From positions 434,001 through 498,000 of the forward strand of contig NZ_BMJV01000001.1 in the NCBI RefSeq assembly GCF_014643635.1: a stretch of 64,000 nucleotides of DNA, written 5' to 3'. This document shows, in pieces, positions 19,539 through 28,052 of this stretch. The translations under genes were made by a program, and so were the position numbers. Position 1 is the stretch's first letter. Every line of letters begins with the position of its first letter. Under the pieces are notes generated by a model. The model was not told the origin of the DNA, did no database searches, and was given only the letters and a program-made list of their open reading frames with translations. Source of the DNA: Salipiger pallidus (GTDB lineage: Bacteria; Pseudomonadota; Alphaproteobacteria; Rhodobacterales; Rhodobacteraceae).

Positions 19539-21068
19539 TTAGCCCACCGACCCTTCAAGCGAGATGGCCACCAGCGCCTGAGCTTCCATGGCGAACTCCA
19601 TGGGCAGGGCCTGCAGCACTTCCTTGCAGAAGCCGTTGACGATCAGGGCCACGGCCTCTTCCTCGTCCATGCCGCGCTGCTGGCAGTAGAACATCTGCTC
19701 GTCGTCCACCTTGGAGGTGGTCGCCTCGTGCTCCACCCGGCTCGAGTTGTTCTTGACCTCAATGTAGGGGACGGTGTGCGCCCCGCATTTGTCACCGATC
19801 AGAAGACTGTCGCACTGGGTGTAGTTGCGGCTTTCCTTGGCCTTGGGGTGCATGGACACAAGGCCACGGTAGGTGTTCTGCGCCACACCCGCAGAGATGC
19901 CCTTGGACACGATGCGCGAACGGGTGTTCTTGCCAAGGTGCACCATCTTGGTGCCGGTGTCCGCCTGCTGGTGGCCGTTTGTGATGGCGATGGAGTAGAA
20001 CTCGCCCTGGCTCTCGTTGCCGCGCAGGATGCAGGACGGGTATTTCCACGTCACCGCCGAGCCGGTTTCCACCTGCGTCCACATGACCTTGGCACGGTCG
20101 CCACGGCAATCGGCACGCTTGGTGACGAAGTTGTAGATGCCGCCCTTGCCGTCCTCGTCGCCGGGGAACCAGTTCTGGACGGTGGAATATTTCACCTCGG
20201 CGTCTTCCTCGACCACGATCTCGACCACGGCGGCGTGCAGCTGCGCGGTGTCACGCTTGGGCGCGGTGCAGCCCTCAAGGTAGCTCACATACGAGCCCTT
20301 GTCGGCGATGATGAGCGTGCGTTCGAACTGGCCGGTGTTCTCCGCGTTGATACGGAAGTAGGTCGACAGTTCCATCGGGCAGCGCACGCCGGGCGGCACG
20401 TAGACGAACGAGCCGTCCGAGAAGACCGCCGAGTTCAGCGTGGCATAGTAGTTGTCCGACACCGGAACCACCGAGCCGAGATACTTTTTCACCAGCTCGG
20501 GATGCTCGCGGATCGCCTCGGAAATAGAGCAGAAGATCACCCCTGCCTTCTCAAGTTCCTTTTTGAAGGTCGTGCCCACGGAAACGGAGTCGAACACCGC
20601 GTCCACTGCGACCTTGCGCTGCTCCTTGCCATCGGCGGGGGTACTTTCGGCCCCTTCGACACCGGCAAGAACCATCTGCTCCTTGAGCGGGATGCCGAGC
20701 TTTTCATAGGTCGCCAGCAGCTTGGGGTCCACGTCGTCCAGCGACTTGGGCTTTTCCGCCATGCTCTTGGGCCGGGCGTAGTAATACTGTTCCTGGAAGT
20801 CGATCTTGGGATAATTGACCATGGCCCAGTCAGGTTCGGTCTTGGTCAGCCAGCGCTCGTAGGCGGCAAGGCGCCATTCGGTCATCCACTCCGGCTCTTC
20901 GTTCTTTTCCGAGATGAGGCGCACGATATCGGCCGAAAGACCCTTCGGCGCGTACTCCATCTCGATGTCGGTCTCCCAGCCGTACTTGTAGGTGGAAACG
21001 GCCTCGACCGCATTCACGGTCTCCTGGTCGACCCCTTCCTTGACGGTCACATTGTCGAAGGCTGCCAT
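19539..21068 (-). CDS. sufB: Fe-S cluster assembly protein SufB
   Basis: A 509-residue scaffold subunit of the SufBC2D complex on which Fe-S clusters are built. It carries the typical [19 protein letters not shown] opening, [20 protein letters not shown], the cysteine-containing [11 protein letters not shown], and the C-terminal core [20 protein letters not shown] with [20 protein letters not shown]. The start at 21068 follows AGGAGAGACAAG. A 249-base gap separates it from the nifS-like gene, long enough for an internal promoter. Confidence 0.96.
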   Translation of the reverse strand: MAAFDNVTVKEGVDQETVNAVEAVSTYKYGWETDIEMEYAPKGLSADIVRLISEKNEEPEWMTEWRLAAYERWLTKTEPDWAMVNYPKIDFQEQYYYARPKSMAEKPKSLDDVDPKLLATYEKLGIPLKEQMVLAGVEGAESTPADGKEQRKVAVDAVFDSVSVGTTFKKELEKAGVIFCSISEAIREHPELVKKYLGSVVPVSDNYYATLNSAVFSDGSFVYVPPGVRCPMELSTYFRINAENTGQFERTLIIADKGSYVSYLEGCTAPKRDTAQLHAAVVEIVVEEDAEVKYSTVQNWFPGDEDGKGGIYNFVTKRADCRGDRAKVMWTQVETGSAVTWKYPSCILRGNESQGEFYSIAITNGHQQADTGTKMVHLGKNTRSRIVSKGISAGVAQNTYRGLVSMHPKAKESRNYTQCDSLLIGDKCGAHTVPYIEVKNNSSRVEHEATTSKVDDEQMFYCQQRGMDEEEAVALIVNGFCKEVLQALPMEFAMEAQALVAISLEGSVG

Positions 21069-21317
21069 CTTGTCTCTCCTGTCATCACGCGAAGACCCTT
21101 CGCGTGGTTGCATTCCCGGCGCGGCTTACGCGCCCAATTCGATCGGCGCGGTCTCGCGCGCCCTGCTTCATGGGCACAACTCGCGCCCTCGTCTTGCGTC
21201 GCGCCCTTGCGAAGCGCTGTTGTTGTCGCGCCATAACGGGCGCCGTTGTCCCCTGCGCCTGCCATCCCGCGCCCGACCGTAGCCGCCCTGCCCGAGGCAG
21301 GCCATGGCCTGCGCTGG

Positions 21318-22355
21318 TCAGCTCCGGCGGCGGCCCAGCTGCTTCAGCCAGCTTTCCGCGAACCGGACCACGTCCTCCTCCCGCACCCCCGGCCCAAGGC
21401 TCACCCGGATGGCCGAGCGCGCCGTCTCCTCGTCATGCCCCATGGCCTCCAACACGCCACTGGGGCGCAGCTTGCCGCTGGAGCAGGCCGACCCGGCGCT
21501 GACCGCGAACCCGGCGAGGTCCATCTGCATGACTTGCGTTTCCCCTTTCCAACCCGGCATTGCGAAGCACGAGGTATTAGGTAAACGCGGTGCATCTTTC
21601 CCGACAAAAATAGTATCTTTGGAGGAGTTCGCAATCACATTCTCTAGAATGTTTCTAAGTTTCTCCACCTCGCCCCAGACACCCTGCTCCATATCTCTCA
21701 TGGCAGCCTCGGCCGCGGCGGCGAAGCCGGCGATTCCCGCAAGGTTCTCGGTCCCCGCCCGGCGGCCCATCTCCTGCCCGCCGCCCAGCAGCTGCGCCGC
21801 AAGGTCGGTGCCGCGCTTGAGCACCAGCGCTCCGATGCCCTTGGGCCCGCCCAGCTTGTGCGCCGACACCAACGCCGCAGTGCAGCCCGCCCAGTTGAAA
21901 GCAAAGGGGATCTTGCCGAAGGCCTGCGTGGCATCCACCACCGCCAGGCCTTGCGGCAACGCCTCCTGGATCACCCCCGTCTCGGAATTGGCAACCTGCA
22001 GCACCGCCTGCTCAGGCACCTCCACGGCCACCTGCCCACGTGCGTCTACCGCAAGCGACGGCTCGATCCACGCCTTGACGGCGTCATGTTCGACCTCGGC
22101 GCCCAAGAGGCCGCGCCCGGCGCAGGCCAGCGCCGCTGCCTCGGTGGCACCGGACAGGAAGACCACGTCCGCTCCATCCGCCCCGAGCGCCGAGGCCACC
22201 TGCCCCCGCGCCCGCTCCAGAAGCGCCTTGGCCGCCCGCCCCTCGGCATGAACCGAGGACGGATTGCCCACCACGTCGAAGGCGGCCACCATGGCCTCGC
22301 GCGCCTCGGGGCGCATCGGCGCCGTGGCATTCCAGTCTAGATAGCAGCGCTGCAA
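21318..22355 (-). CDS. NifS/IscS-type cysteine desulfurase
   Basis: A PLP-dependent group I cysteine desulfurase of about 345 residues. The motifs DWNATAPMRPEAREAM, VSAHKLGGPKGIGAL (PLP lysine) and SAGSACSSGK (catalytic cysteine loop) are present. The start is uncertain: TTG at 22355 follows GAAGGGG closely, and another TTG lies at 22388. Between about 21571 and 21660 the gene becomes AT-rich, with codons such as TTA, CTA and AGA that are rare around it. It follows the iscR-like regulator in the same operon, giving the cell two cysteine desulfurases in one locus. Confidence 0.9.
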   Translation of the reverse strand: MQRCYLDWNATAPMRPEAREAMVAAFDVVGNPSSVHAEGRAAKALLERARGQVASALGADGADVVFLSGATEAAALACAGRGLLGAEVEHDAVKAWIEPSLAVDARGQVAVEVPEQAVLQVANSETGVIQEALPQGLAVVDATQAFGKIPFAFNWAGCTAALVSAHKLGGPKGIGALVLKRGTDLAAQLLGGGQEMGRRAGTENLAGIAGFAAAAEAAMRDMEQGVWGEVEKLRNILENVIANSSKDTIFVGKDAPRLPNTSCFAMPGWKGETQVMQMDLAGFAVSAGSACSSGKLRPSGVLEAMGHDEETARSAIRVSLGPGVREEDVVRFAESWLKQLGRRRS

Positions 22356-22371
22356 ACCAGCCCCTTCCCAT

Positions 22372-22434
22372 GTTTCCTTTGACGGCAAATATCCCGGGGG
22401 AGTCCGCCCCAGGCGGACGGGGGCAGAGCCCCCG
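22372..22434 (-). repeat. dispersed hairpin repeat with conserved tail, copy 1
   Basis: On the minus strand, the hairpin CGGGGGC-TCT-GCCCCCG and a second stem GTCCGCC/GGCGGAC are followed by CCCCCGGGATATTTG and then GTCAAAGGAAAC. The same hairpin-plus-tail occurs on the plus strand at 49549-49599. This copy lies between the iscR-like gene and the cysteine desulfurase gene, so it would be transcribed within the operon. Confidence 0.7.
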
Positions 22435-22448
22435 ATCCCATCACCGGC

Positions 22449-22910
22449 TCACGGCTCGTCAACCACCGCAAAGAGCGACGGCACCGCCGGACAGGGCGCA
22501 AGGGTGTTGTCAATGATGTCCGAAAGCCTCGTCTGATGCAGAAAGACGTAGACATGCGCCGACAGGCTCTGCCACAGTCGGTTGGTCAGCGACTGCGCCC
22601 GGCTTCCGGACGCGCCACCGGACGCACCGGCACCCTTGTGCATGGCGTCCACAGTCTCGTCCACTGCGCCGAGGATATCCACCACACGGATCTCCGAGGC
22701 CGGCCGCGCAAGGCGATACCCGCCACCGGGACCTCGGACCGATTCTACCAGCCCCGCCCGGCGCAGCTTGACGAAGAGCTGCTCGAGATAGGGCAGCGAC
22801 ACGTCCTGTCGCCGCGAGATATCGCTGAGCGTCACCAGCCCGCTGCCGGACTGCATCGCGATATCCGTCAGCGCCACCATGGCATACCGCCCCTTCGTGC
22901 TGAGCTTCAT
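22449..22910 (-). CDS. iscR: Rrf2-family regulator, IscR-like
   Basis: A 153-residue winged-helix transcription factor opening with MKLSTKGRYAMVALTDIA, as in IscR, with the recognition helix in SLPYLEQLFVKLRRAGLV and the wing SVRGPGGGYRLARP. It heads the isc/suf operon and is expected to control it in response to Fe-S status. The three cysteines that bind the cluster in E. coli IscR (92, 98, 104) are absent; the only cysteine is residue 140. The IscR of Rhodobacter sphaeroides has been described as lacking the same ligands. The start at 22910 fits the family; a longer frame from 22961 does not. Confidence 0.92.
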   Translation of the reverse strand: MKLSTKGRYAMVALTDIAMQSGSGLVTLSDISRRQDVSLPYLEQLFVKLRRAGLVESVRGPGGGYRLARPASEIRVVDILGAVDETVDAMHKGAGASGGASGSRAQSLTNRLWQSLSAHVYVFLHQTRLSDIIDNTLAPCPAVPSLFAVVDEP

Positions 22911-23076
22911 GTCACACCTCCCGGCCAACTGGCCCCCAACGATTGACCTCGGCGCGGTCATTGCCTAGATGCAACCGCAGCCCACCCGGCATCCGGCCGG
23001 GTCTGGAACCGTTCTAAGGTGTCTGAGCATTTTCGTCAAGAATTGCCGCACCCGCGTCGAGGAGCACATTCGCAGA

Positions 23077-23730
23077 ATGCCCGAGGTCATCTTTCCCGGA
23101 CCCGAAGGCCGCCTTGAAGGCCGCTACCACCCCCAGAAGGATCGCGATGCGCCCATCGCCATCGTGCTTCATCCCCACCCGCAGTTCGGCGGGACGATGA
23201 ACAACAAGGTTGTCTACAACCTGCACTATGCCTTCTACAACATGGGCTTCACGGTCCTGCGCTTCAACTTCCGCGGTGTTGGCCGCAGCCAGGGCGAGTA
23301 CGACCAGGGCATCGGCGAGCTGTCGGATGCCGCATCGGCGCTCGATTACCTGCAGTCGATGAACAACAACTCCAAGCATTGCTGGGTCGCGGGCTTCTCG
23401 TTCGGTGCGTGGATCGGCATGCAGCTGCTCATGCGTCGCCCCGAGATCACCGGCTTCGTGTCGGTCTCGCCGCCGGCGAACATGTACGATTTCTCCTTCC
23501 TCGCGCCCTGCCCGTCATCGGGCCTGATCATCAACGGCACCGCCGACCGCGTGGCCCCGCCCGCCGACACCACGAGCCTGGTCAACAAGCTCAAGGAGCA
23601 GAAGGGCATCACCATTAGCCACGAGGAAGTCGAGGGCTCCGGCCACTTCTTCGAGGAACCGCACATGGAAACCATGATCGGGTCTGTGAACTCCTACGTG
23701 AAGCGTCGCCTCACCGAAAACTCGCGCTGA
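23077..23730 (+). CDS. alpha/beta hydrolase
   Basis: A 217-residue serine hydrolase. The nucleophile elbow is GFSFGAW with Ser108. The family-typical segments VLHPHPQFGGTMNNKVV and LRFNFRGVGRSQGEYDQG belong to the short dienelactone-hydrolase-like proteins common in proteobacteria. Asp is in NGTADRVAPP and the catalytic His in GSGHFF. The start at 23077 is preceded by GAGGAG; a longer frame would run into the promoter region. The substrate is unknown. It is divergent from the iscR operon. Confidence 0.85.
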   Translation: MPEVIFPGPEGRLEGRYHPQKDRDAPIAIVLHPHPQFGGTMNNKVVYNLHYAFYNMGFTVLRFNFRGVGRSQGEYDQGIGELSDAASALDYLQSMNNNSKHCWVAGFSFGAWIGMQLLMRRPEITGFVSVSPPANMYDFSFLAPCPSSGLIINGTADRVAPPADTTSLVNKLKEQKGITISHEEVEGSGHFFEEPHMETMIGSVNSYVKRRLTENSR

Positions 23731-24558
23731 ACCATCCGGGCCCGAGCCGTGATCACCGCATCACCGCTCAGGGCCGGCCCTCAGCCAAGCGCACCTGGTG
23801 ATGCGGCCTTTGCCGTCGCATCACCTGCCGCAGTCGGCTCAGTCCGGGGCCGCGGTGGGTCCAGCTCCTTCGACGAAGCAGTATCTGTTTCGGGCAATAG
23901 CTCATGGCCCCGTCCCGCCATCGCCTGCACGCAGGCACGGACACGTCCCATGGAAGCCATAGGGTGCAGCTCTTGATCCCAAGTGCACACGGCCCCGGCC
24001 GGCCCAGCACGTTGCATCTCGGACTCTAGGTACATTTGCGTGTACCGCCGCAGATCGCGGGACCGGATGAGCCCCGCCAGCGACCGCGCCGTAAAAGCAC
24101 CTCGGCCCACGATCATCAGCTGACGGCCCGACTCGTACCGTTCCATGATGTCTCAGTGGGCGGTCATAACGTTCCGCGTCCCCCCGCCCCGAGCACCTCC
24201 GCTAAGAACCGTGTTTCAGACCCTCGCGATGCCGCTGAGGCCAAGATCAGTGCCCCCGCGAGATAGACTTCGGCAGCTGCACGATTTCGTCCGGAGCAGT
24301 TTGCAGCGTTAAGCGTGTAGGGATTGCTGCGGCATCGGGCCGGTTCGACGTTCCGTCACAGAAGTCGCACTGCGTTTCATCCACAAATTCCCGGGAATGT
24401 GAGTCGGCGAGTCAAATCCATCAACCGAAGGCGGCAGGTCGGCGGCAGCTTTTGCCAATTCCCCGACCGTAGCACTCGCAGATGCCCTGCCCGCTTTCCT
24501 CCGGGCGCCACATTGCCTATTGATGGCGCATCACAGCACCCATCAAACGAGGCACGCG
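23731..24558. other. 828-base region with at most one weak gene
   Basis: Apart from a possible minus-strand gene at 23781-24146, nothing here can be supported as coding. From 24150 to 24558 there is no domain, RNA gene or repeat I recognise. An ATTCCCGGGAAT palindrome at 24387-24398 is the only notable motif; it may be chance. Confidence 0.4.
23781..24146 (-). CDS. hypothetical protein, 121 residues
   Basis: An open frame starting MERYESGRQLMIVGRGAF. The first ~50 residues look like a compact helical protein (LAGLIRSRDLRRYTQMYLES). The C-terminal ~40 residues are Pro/Ala/Thr-rich and low in complexity. Codon choice is less GC-biased at third positions than in neighbouring genes, and no family is recognised. 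It is convergent with the hydrolase gene, 50 bases away. Confidence 0.35.
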   Translation of the reverse strand: MERYESGRQLMIVGRGAFTARSLAGLIRSRDLRRYTQMYLESEMQRAGPAGAVCTWDQELHPMASMGRVRACVQAMAGRGHELLPETDTASSKELDPPRPRTEPTAAGDATAKAASPGALG

Positions 24559-24798
24559 ATGTCCCTGACACAGCAACTCGCCGACAAGCTCGCGGAAGAC
24601 ACCTTCAAGGTGATGGACACCACCGGCGACGACCGTTTCTTCATGGAAGTGGCCGCGGTGATCGGGGCGTCCTCGACGACGCTGGAAGAGGCTTACCTCA
24701 CCTCGGTGCGTGTGCGCATCGCCGAGCGCCGGGCCCGCAAGTTCATGATCGACCGCATCAACGGCGTCGCATCTGACCCCACGGACGTGGATCTGTGA
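24559..24798 (+). CDS. hypothetical protein, 79 residues
   Basis: A small, probably all-helical cytoplasmic protein (MSLTQQLADKLAEDTFKVMD, then FFMEVAAVIGASSTTLEEAY). The start at 24559 is favoured because the preceding in-frame codons are not protein-like. Its stop overlaps the GTG of the HD-domain gene (GTGA at 24795), so the two are translationally coupled and probably functionally linked. I do not recognise the family with confidence. Confidence 0.7.
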   Translation: MSLTQQLADKLAEDTFKVMDTTGDDRFFMEVAAVIGASSTTLEEAYLTSVRVRIAERRARKFMIDRINGVASDPTDVDL

Positions 24799-25373
24799 GC
24801 GTGGACCGTCTCGACGCACAGATGGCCTTCCTCATGGAGGCCGACAAGCTCAAGGCCATCACCCGCGCAACCCGCAACCACGACGGCCGGTTCGAGAATT
24901 CCGCTGAACACAGCTGGCACCTGGCGCTGTTCGCCACGGTTCTGGCCGAACATGCACCCGAACCGGTGAACGTTGGGCGTGTCGTGAAGATGCTGCTGAT
25001 CCACGACATCGTCGAGATCGACGCAGGCGATGCGCCGATCTTCGGCGAGGTTGACCACTCGGCGGTGGATGCCAGCGAACGGGCTGCCGCGGACCGGCTG
25101 TTCGGCCTATTGCCCCAGGACCAGGCCACAGAGTTCCTGGAGCTCTGGCACGAGTTTGAGGACAACGAGACCCCCGATGCGCGCTTTGCCAAGTCGCTGG
25201 ACCGGTTCCAGCCTCCCAACCTGAACCTCGCCATCGGCGGTGGCAGCTGGACTGACTACAACGTGTCGCTTGAGACCTTCGAGGGCAAGCTGGCTCCGAA
25301 GATCCAGCGCGGGGCACCGGCGCTTTGGAATTGGTTGCATCCCCGGGTGAAGGCGTTCTTCCGGACCGCCTGA
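24795..25373 (+). CDS. HD-domain phosphohydrolase (YfbR/5'-nucleotidase-like)
   Basis: A 192-residue metal-dependent phosphohydrolase. The HD signature is seen as EHSWHLAL (His39), LLIHDIVEIDAGD (His70, Asp71) and a later Asp. The arrangement AEHSWHLALFATVLAEH matches the YfbR/HDDC2 group, which hydrolyses deoxynucleoside monophosphates. Substrate assignment from family is tentative. It is read from GTG inside the previous gene's stop. Confidence 0.85.
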   Translation: MSVDRLDAQMAFLMEADKLKAITRATRNHDGRFENSAEHSWHLALFATVLAEHAPEPVNVGRVVKMLLIHDIVEIDAGDAPIFGEVDHSAVDASERAAADRLFGLLPQDQATEFLELWHEFEDNETPDARFAKSLDRFQPPNLNLAIGGGSWTDYNVSLETFEGKLAPKIQRGAPALWNWLHPRVKAFFRTA

Positions 25374-25722
25374 TCGCGGCGTGCTGGAATCGTCCATGCG
25401 CGACGCCCGGCCGCGATGACGTGACGCCTCCGGCGGGTGTAGTTGGAAAGAGAAGACGGCCGGGGCCGGTGTCGCTTCCGGCCTCCTGCTTTTCGAGCGT
25501 GCTTGTGTCAGACATCACGGCGGCGCGTGTCGACCTCGCCCTTCCCCCTTGTCGCAGAGCTTGCGCGCCGTTCGCGTTCGTATCTCAACCGAGGAGACCG
25601 CGACAGCGAGTGTCATCCTGGCTTTGCGCTTGGGTCCCCGTTCTTTCAGGCGGCGGCGCAGGTCATGTCTCATGACCGTTGCGCTTAGCTGGCCGACGTG
25701 GTTCGGGCGGACGCACCGGGGC
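25374..25722. other. intergenic region between convergent genes
   Basis: These 349 bases between the HD-domain gene and the lpd terminator hold no supportable gene. A GC-rich imperfect hairpin around 25460-25500 (GGCCGG / CCGGCC) followed by a short T-rich stretch could end the HD-domain transcript. Confidence 0.4.
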
Positions 25723-25756
25723 AAAAAAAGGCCGGAGGCATGTGTCGCCTCCGGCC
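25723..25756 (-). terminator. rho-independent terminator of lpd
   Basis: On the minus strand, the perfect ten-base stem GGCCGGAGGC / GCCTCCGGCC with a seven-base loop is followed at once by seven T residues. It lies 46 bases beyond the lpd stop. Confidence 0.9.
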
Positions 25757-25801
25757 CGCTGATGTCCGATGCCGGGGCGGCACCTCGGCCCCGAGCTACG
25801 A

Positions 25802-27196
25802 TCAGTAATGGATCGCGCGACCCCATGCGTCGAGGACGCTTTCATGCATCATCTCGGACAAGGTGGGGTGCGGGAAGACAGTGTTCATGAGGTCTTCCTC
25901 GGTGGTCTCCAGCTGACGGCCCACCACGTAGCCCTGGATCAGCTCGGTCACTTCCGCGCCGACCATGTGGGCACCCAGAAGCGCGCCAGTCTTTTCGTCA
26001 AAGACAGTCTTCACCATGCCCTCGGGCTCACCAAGAGCGATGGCCTTGCCGTTGCCGATGAAGGGGAAGCGGCCGACCTTGATCTTGTAGCCCGCCTCTT
26101 TCGCCTGAGCTTCGGTCATGCCGACGCTGGCAACCTGCGGGTGGCAGTAGGTGCAGCCCGCGATGCTGTCCGGGTCCACCGCGTGCGGATGGCCGCCGGC
26201 AATCAGCTCGGCCACCATGACGCCCTCGTGGGACGCCTTGTGCGCCAGCCACGGCGCGCCGGCGATGTCACCGATGGCGTAGATGCCCTCGACCCCGGTG
26301 CGGCAGTGCTTGTCGACAACCACGTGAGTGCGTTCGACCTTGACGCCAACCTCCTCGAGGCCAAGCCCTTCGGTGTTGCCGATGATGCCCACGGCGGAGA
26401 TCACCGTGTCGAACTCTTCGGTGGTGGTCTTGCCGCCGCTTTCGATATGGGCGGTGACCTTGCCATTGCCGCGGTCGAGCTTCTTGACCATGGTCTTTTC
26501 GCGGATCTTCATGCCCTGCTTCTCGAACTGCTTCTTGGCGAACTTCGAGATTTCTTCGTCCTCGACGGGCAGGACGCGGTCCATGACCTCGACCACGGTC
26601 GTATCGGCACCGAGCGTGTTGTAGAAGCTGGCAAATTCGATGCCGATGGCACCCGACCCGATGACCAGCAGCTTTTTCGGCATGCGTTTGGGCTGCAACG
26701 CCGCCTTGTAAGTCCAGACCAGATCCCCGTCCGCCTCGAGGCCGGGCAATTCGCGGGCGCGGGCACCGGTGGCGACCACGATGGATTTCGCGGTCAGCTC
26801 TTCGGTGCCTTTGTCCGTCTTGACCGACACCTTGCCCTTGGCGGTGATGGTGGCGTCGCCCATGATCGCCGTCACCTTGTTTTTCTTGAGCAGGTGCGAG
26901 ATCCCCGAGCTCAGCTGCTTGGCCACGCCGCGCGAGCGCTTGACCACCTCGTCGAGATCGAATCCGATCTTCTCGGCGGTGAGGCCGTAATCCTTGGCGC
27001 GGTGCATGTAGTGGAAGATCTCGGACGAGCGCAGCAGCGCCTTGGTCGGAATGCAGCCCCAGTTGAGGCAGATGCCCCCCATGTGCTCACGTTCTACGCA
27101 GGCCACCTTGAGGCCCAGCTGCGCACCGCGGATGGCGGCGACATAGCCCCCCGGTCCGGCACCGATGACGATCATGTCGAAGCTTTGCGAAGCCAT
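25802..27196 (-). CDS. lpdA: dihydrolipoyl dehydrogenase (E3)
   Basis: A 464-residue FAD disulfide oxidoreductase that reoxidises dihydrolipoamide in 2-oxoacid dehydrogenase complexes. It shows the N-terminal FAD motif GAGPGGYVAA, the redox pair in GGICLNWGCIPTKALL (C43, C48), the NAD domain IGSGAIGIEFASFYNTLGAD, and the catalytic His-Glu in FPHPTLSEMMHE. The start at 27196 follows AGGAGAGAGCC. No E1 or E2 gene is adjacent; in Rhodobacterales the lpd at the end of the 2-oxoglutarate dehydrogenase cluster is often slightly apart. Confidence 0.95.
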   Translation of the reverse strand: MASQSFDMIVIGAGPGGYVAAIRGAQLGLKVACVEREHMGGICLNWGCIPTKALLRSSEIFHYMHRAKDYGLTAEKIGFDLDEVVKRSRGVAKQLSSGISHLLKKNKVTAIMGDATITAKGKVSVKTDKGTEELTAKSIVVATGARARELPGLEADGDLVWTYKAALQPKRMPKKLLVIGSGAIGIEFASFYNTLGADTTVVEVMDRVLPVEDEEISKFAKKQFEKQGMKIREKTMVKKLDRGNGKVTAHIESGGKTTTEEFDTVISAVGIIGNTEGLGLEEVGVKVERTHVVVDKHCRTGVEGIYAIGDIAGAPWLAHKASHEGVMVAELIAGGHPHAVDPDSIAGCTYCHPQVASVGMTEAQAKEAGYKIKVGRFPFIGNGKAIALGEPEGMVKTVFDEKTGALLGAHMVGAEVTELIQGYVVGRQLETTEEDLMNTVFPHPTLSEMMHESVLDAWGRAIHY

Positions 27197-27329
27197 GGCT
27201 CTCTCCTGCCGTGTCAAATTAGTTTGGTGCTAAACCATTTTCCGCAACGCTTCAACAACCGGGGGCGGAAATGCCAACGGCCCGCAGGGATGTCCCCACG
27301 GGCCGCCGGCAATCAGTGCAGATCCACGC

Positions 27330-27917
27330 TCAGGCGGCAGCCGAGGTCTCTTCAAGCTTGCGCAGGGTGGCACCGTAACCGCCCTCTTCGACAAAGGCGC
27401 GTTCCGCAGCGGTGGTTGCCCGGTCGAGCGCGTCGTTGCGGTAGGGGAAGCGGCCGAAATCGCGGATCACCTCACGATGCGCACGCGCGTGCAGCAGGTT
27501 CGCGCTTCCGGTACGCGGCATGCGCTCTTTCATGAGACGGATGCAGCGGTCCTGGTCGCACAGGTTCTCCGAGTGCATGAGAGGCAGGTAGAAGAACTGT
27601 CGCGCCGGCTCGTCGATCTTGAGATCATAGCCCTTCCAGATCGACTGCTTGGCCGCCGCCAGCGCCACCTCGTCCGAGGAAAAGGCCTTGCCGGAGCCCC
27701 GGAACATGTTGCGCGAGAACTGATCCAGCAGGATTACGTAGGCCAGCGCACCCGAAGCATAGGTCAGCCACAGACCGAACCGACCATCCATCGCCTCTTT
27801 CCAGGTGTCTTCGAACTGCTCACGGATCGACGCATCGAGCGCGTCGTCCTGAGCGTACCATTTCGCAGGGCCGACCTCGTCGATCCAGAACGCAAGAATG
27901 TCTTCGGGGCCTTTCAT
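27330..27917 (-). CDS. DUF924 family protein
   Basis: A 195-residue helical protein with the marks of DUF924: ILAFWIDEVGPAKWY, LILLDQFSRN-like (here VILLDQFSRNMFRG), FFYLPLMHSENL and RDFGRFPYRN. The fold is TPR-like in known members and no biochemical role is established. The start at 27917 has an upstream AGGAG; the longer frame from 27995 lacks one. It lies upstream of lpd in the same direction with a 133-base gap. Confidence 0.85.
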   Translation of the reverse strand: MKGPEDILAFWIDEVGPAKWYAQDDALDASIREQFEDTWKEAMDGRFGLWLTYASGALAYVILLDQFSRNMFRGSGKAFSSDEVALAAAKQSIWKGYDLKIDEPARQFFYLPLMHSENLCDQDRCIRLMKERMPRTGSANLLHARAHREVIRDFGRFPYRNDALDRATTAAERAFVEEGGYGATLRKLEETSAAA

Positions 27918-28052
27918 GGCCTGAGGCTCCTTTTTTCGTATCCCCCGGGGCATCGGGTGTCTTGGGAATGTTACAATCGGATCCGAGCCGAACAAAAGTA
28001 AAGAATTCTGTCAATTACGACATGTCGCCAGCCTGTGGCGTCATTTCGCCGC

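Noticed and set aside
24387-24398. ATTCCCGGGAAT palindrome as a regulatory site
   Set aside because: It is a single 12-base palindrome far from any confident gene start and no second copy was seen; chance cannot be excluded.
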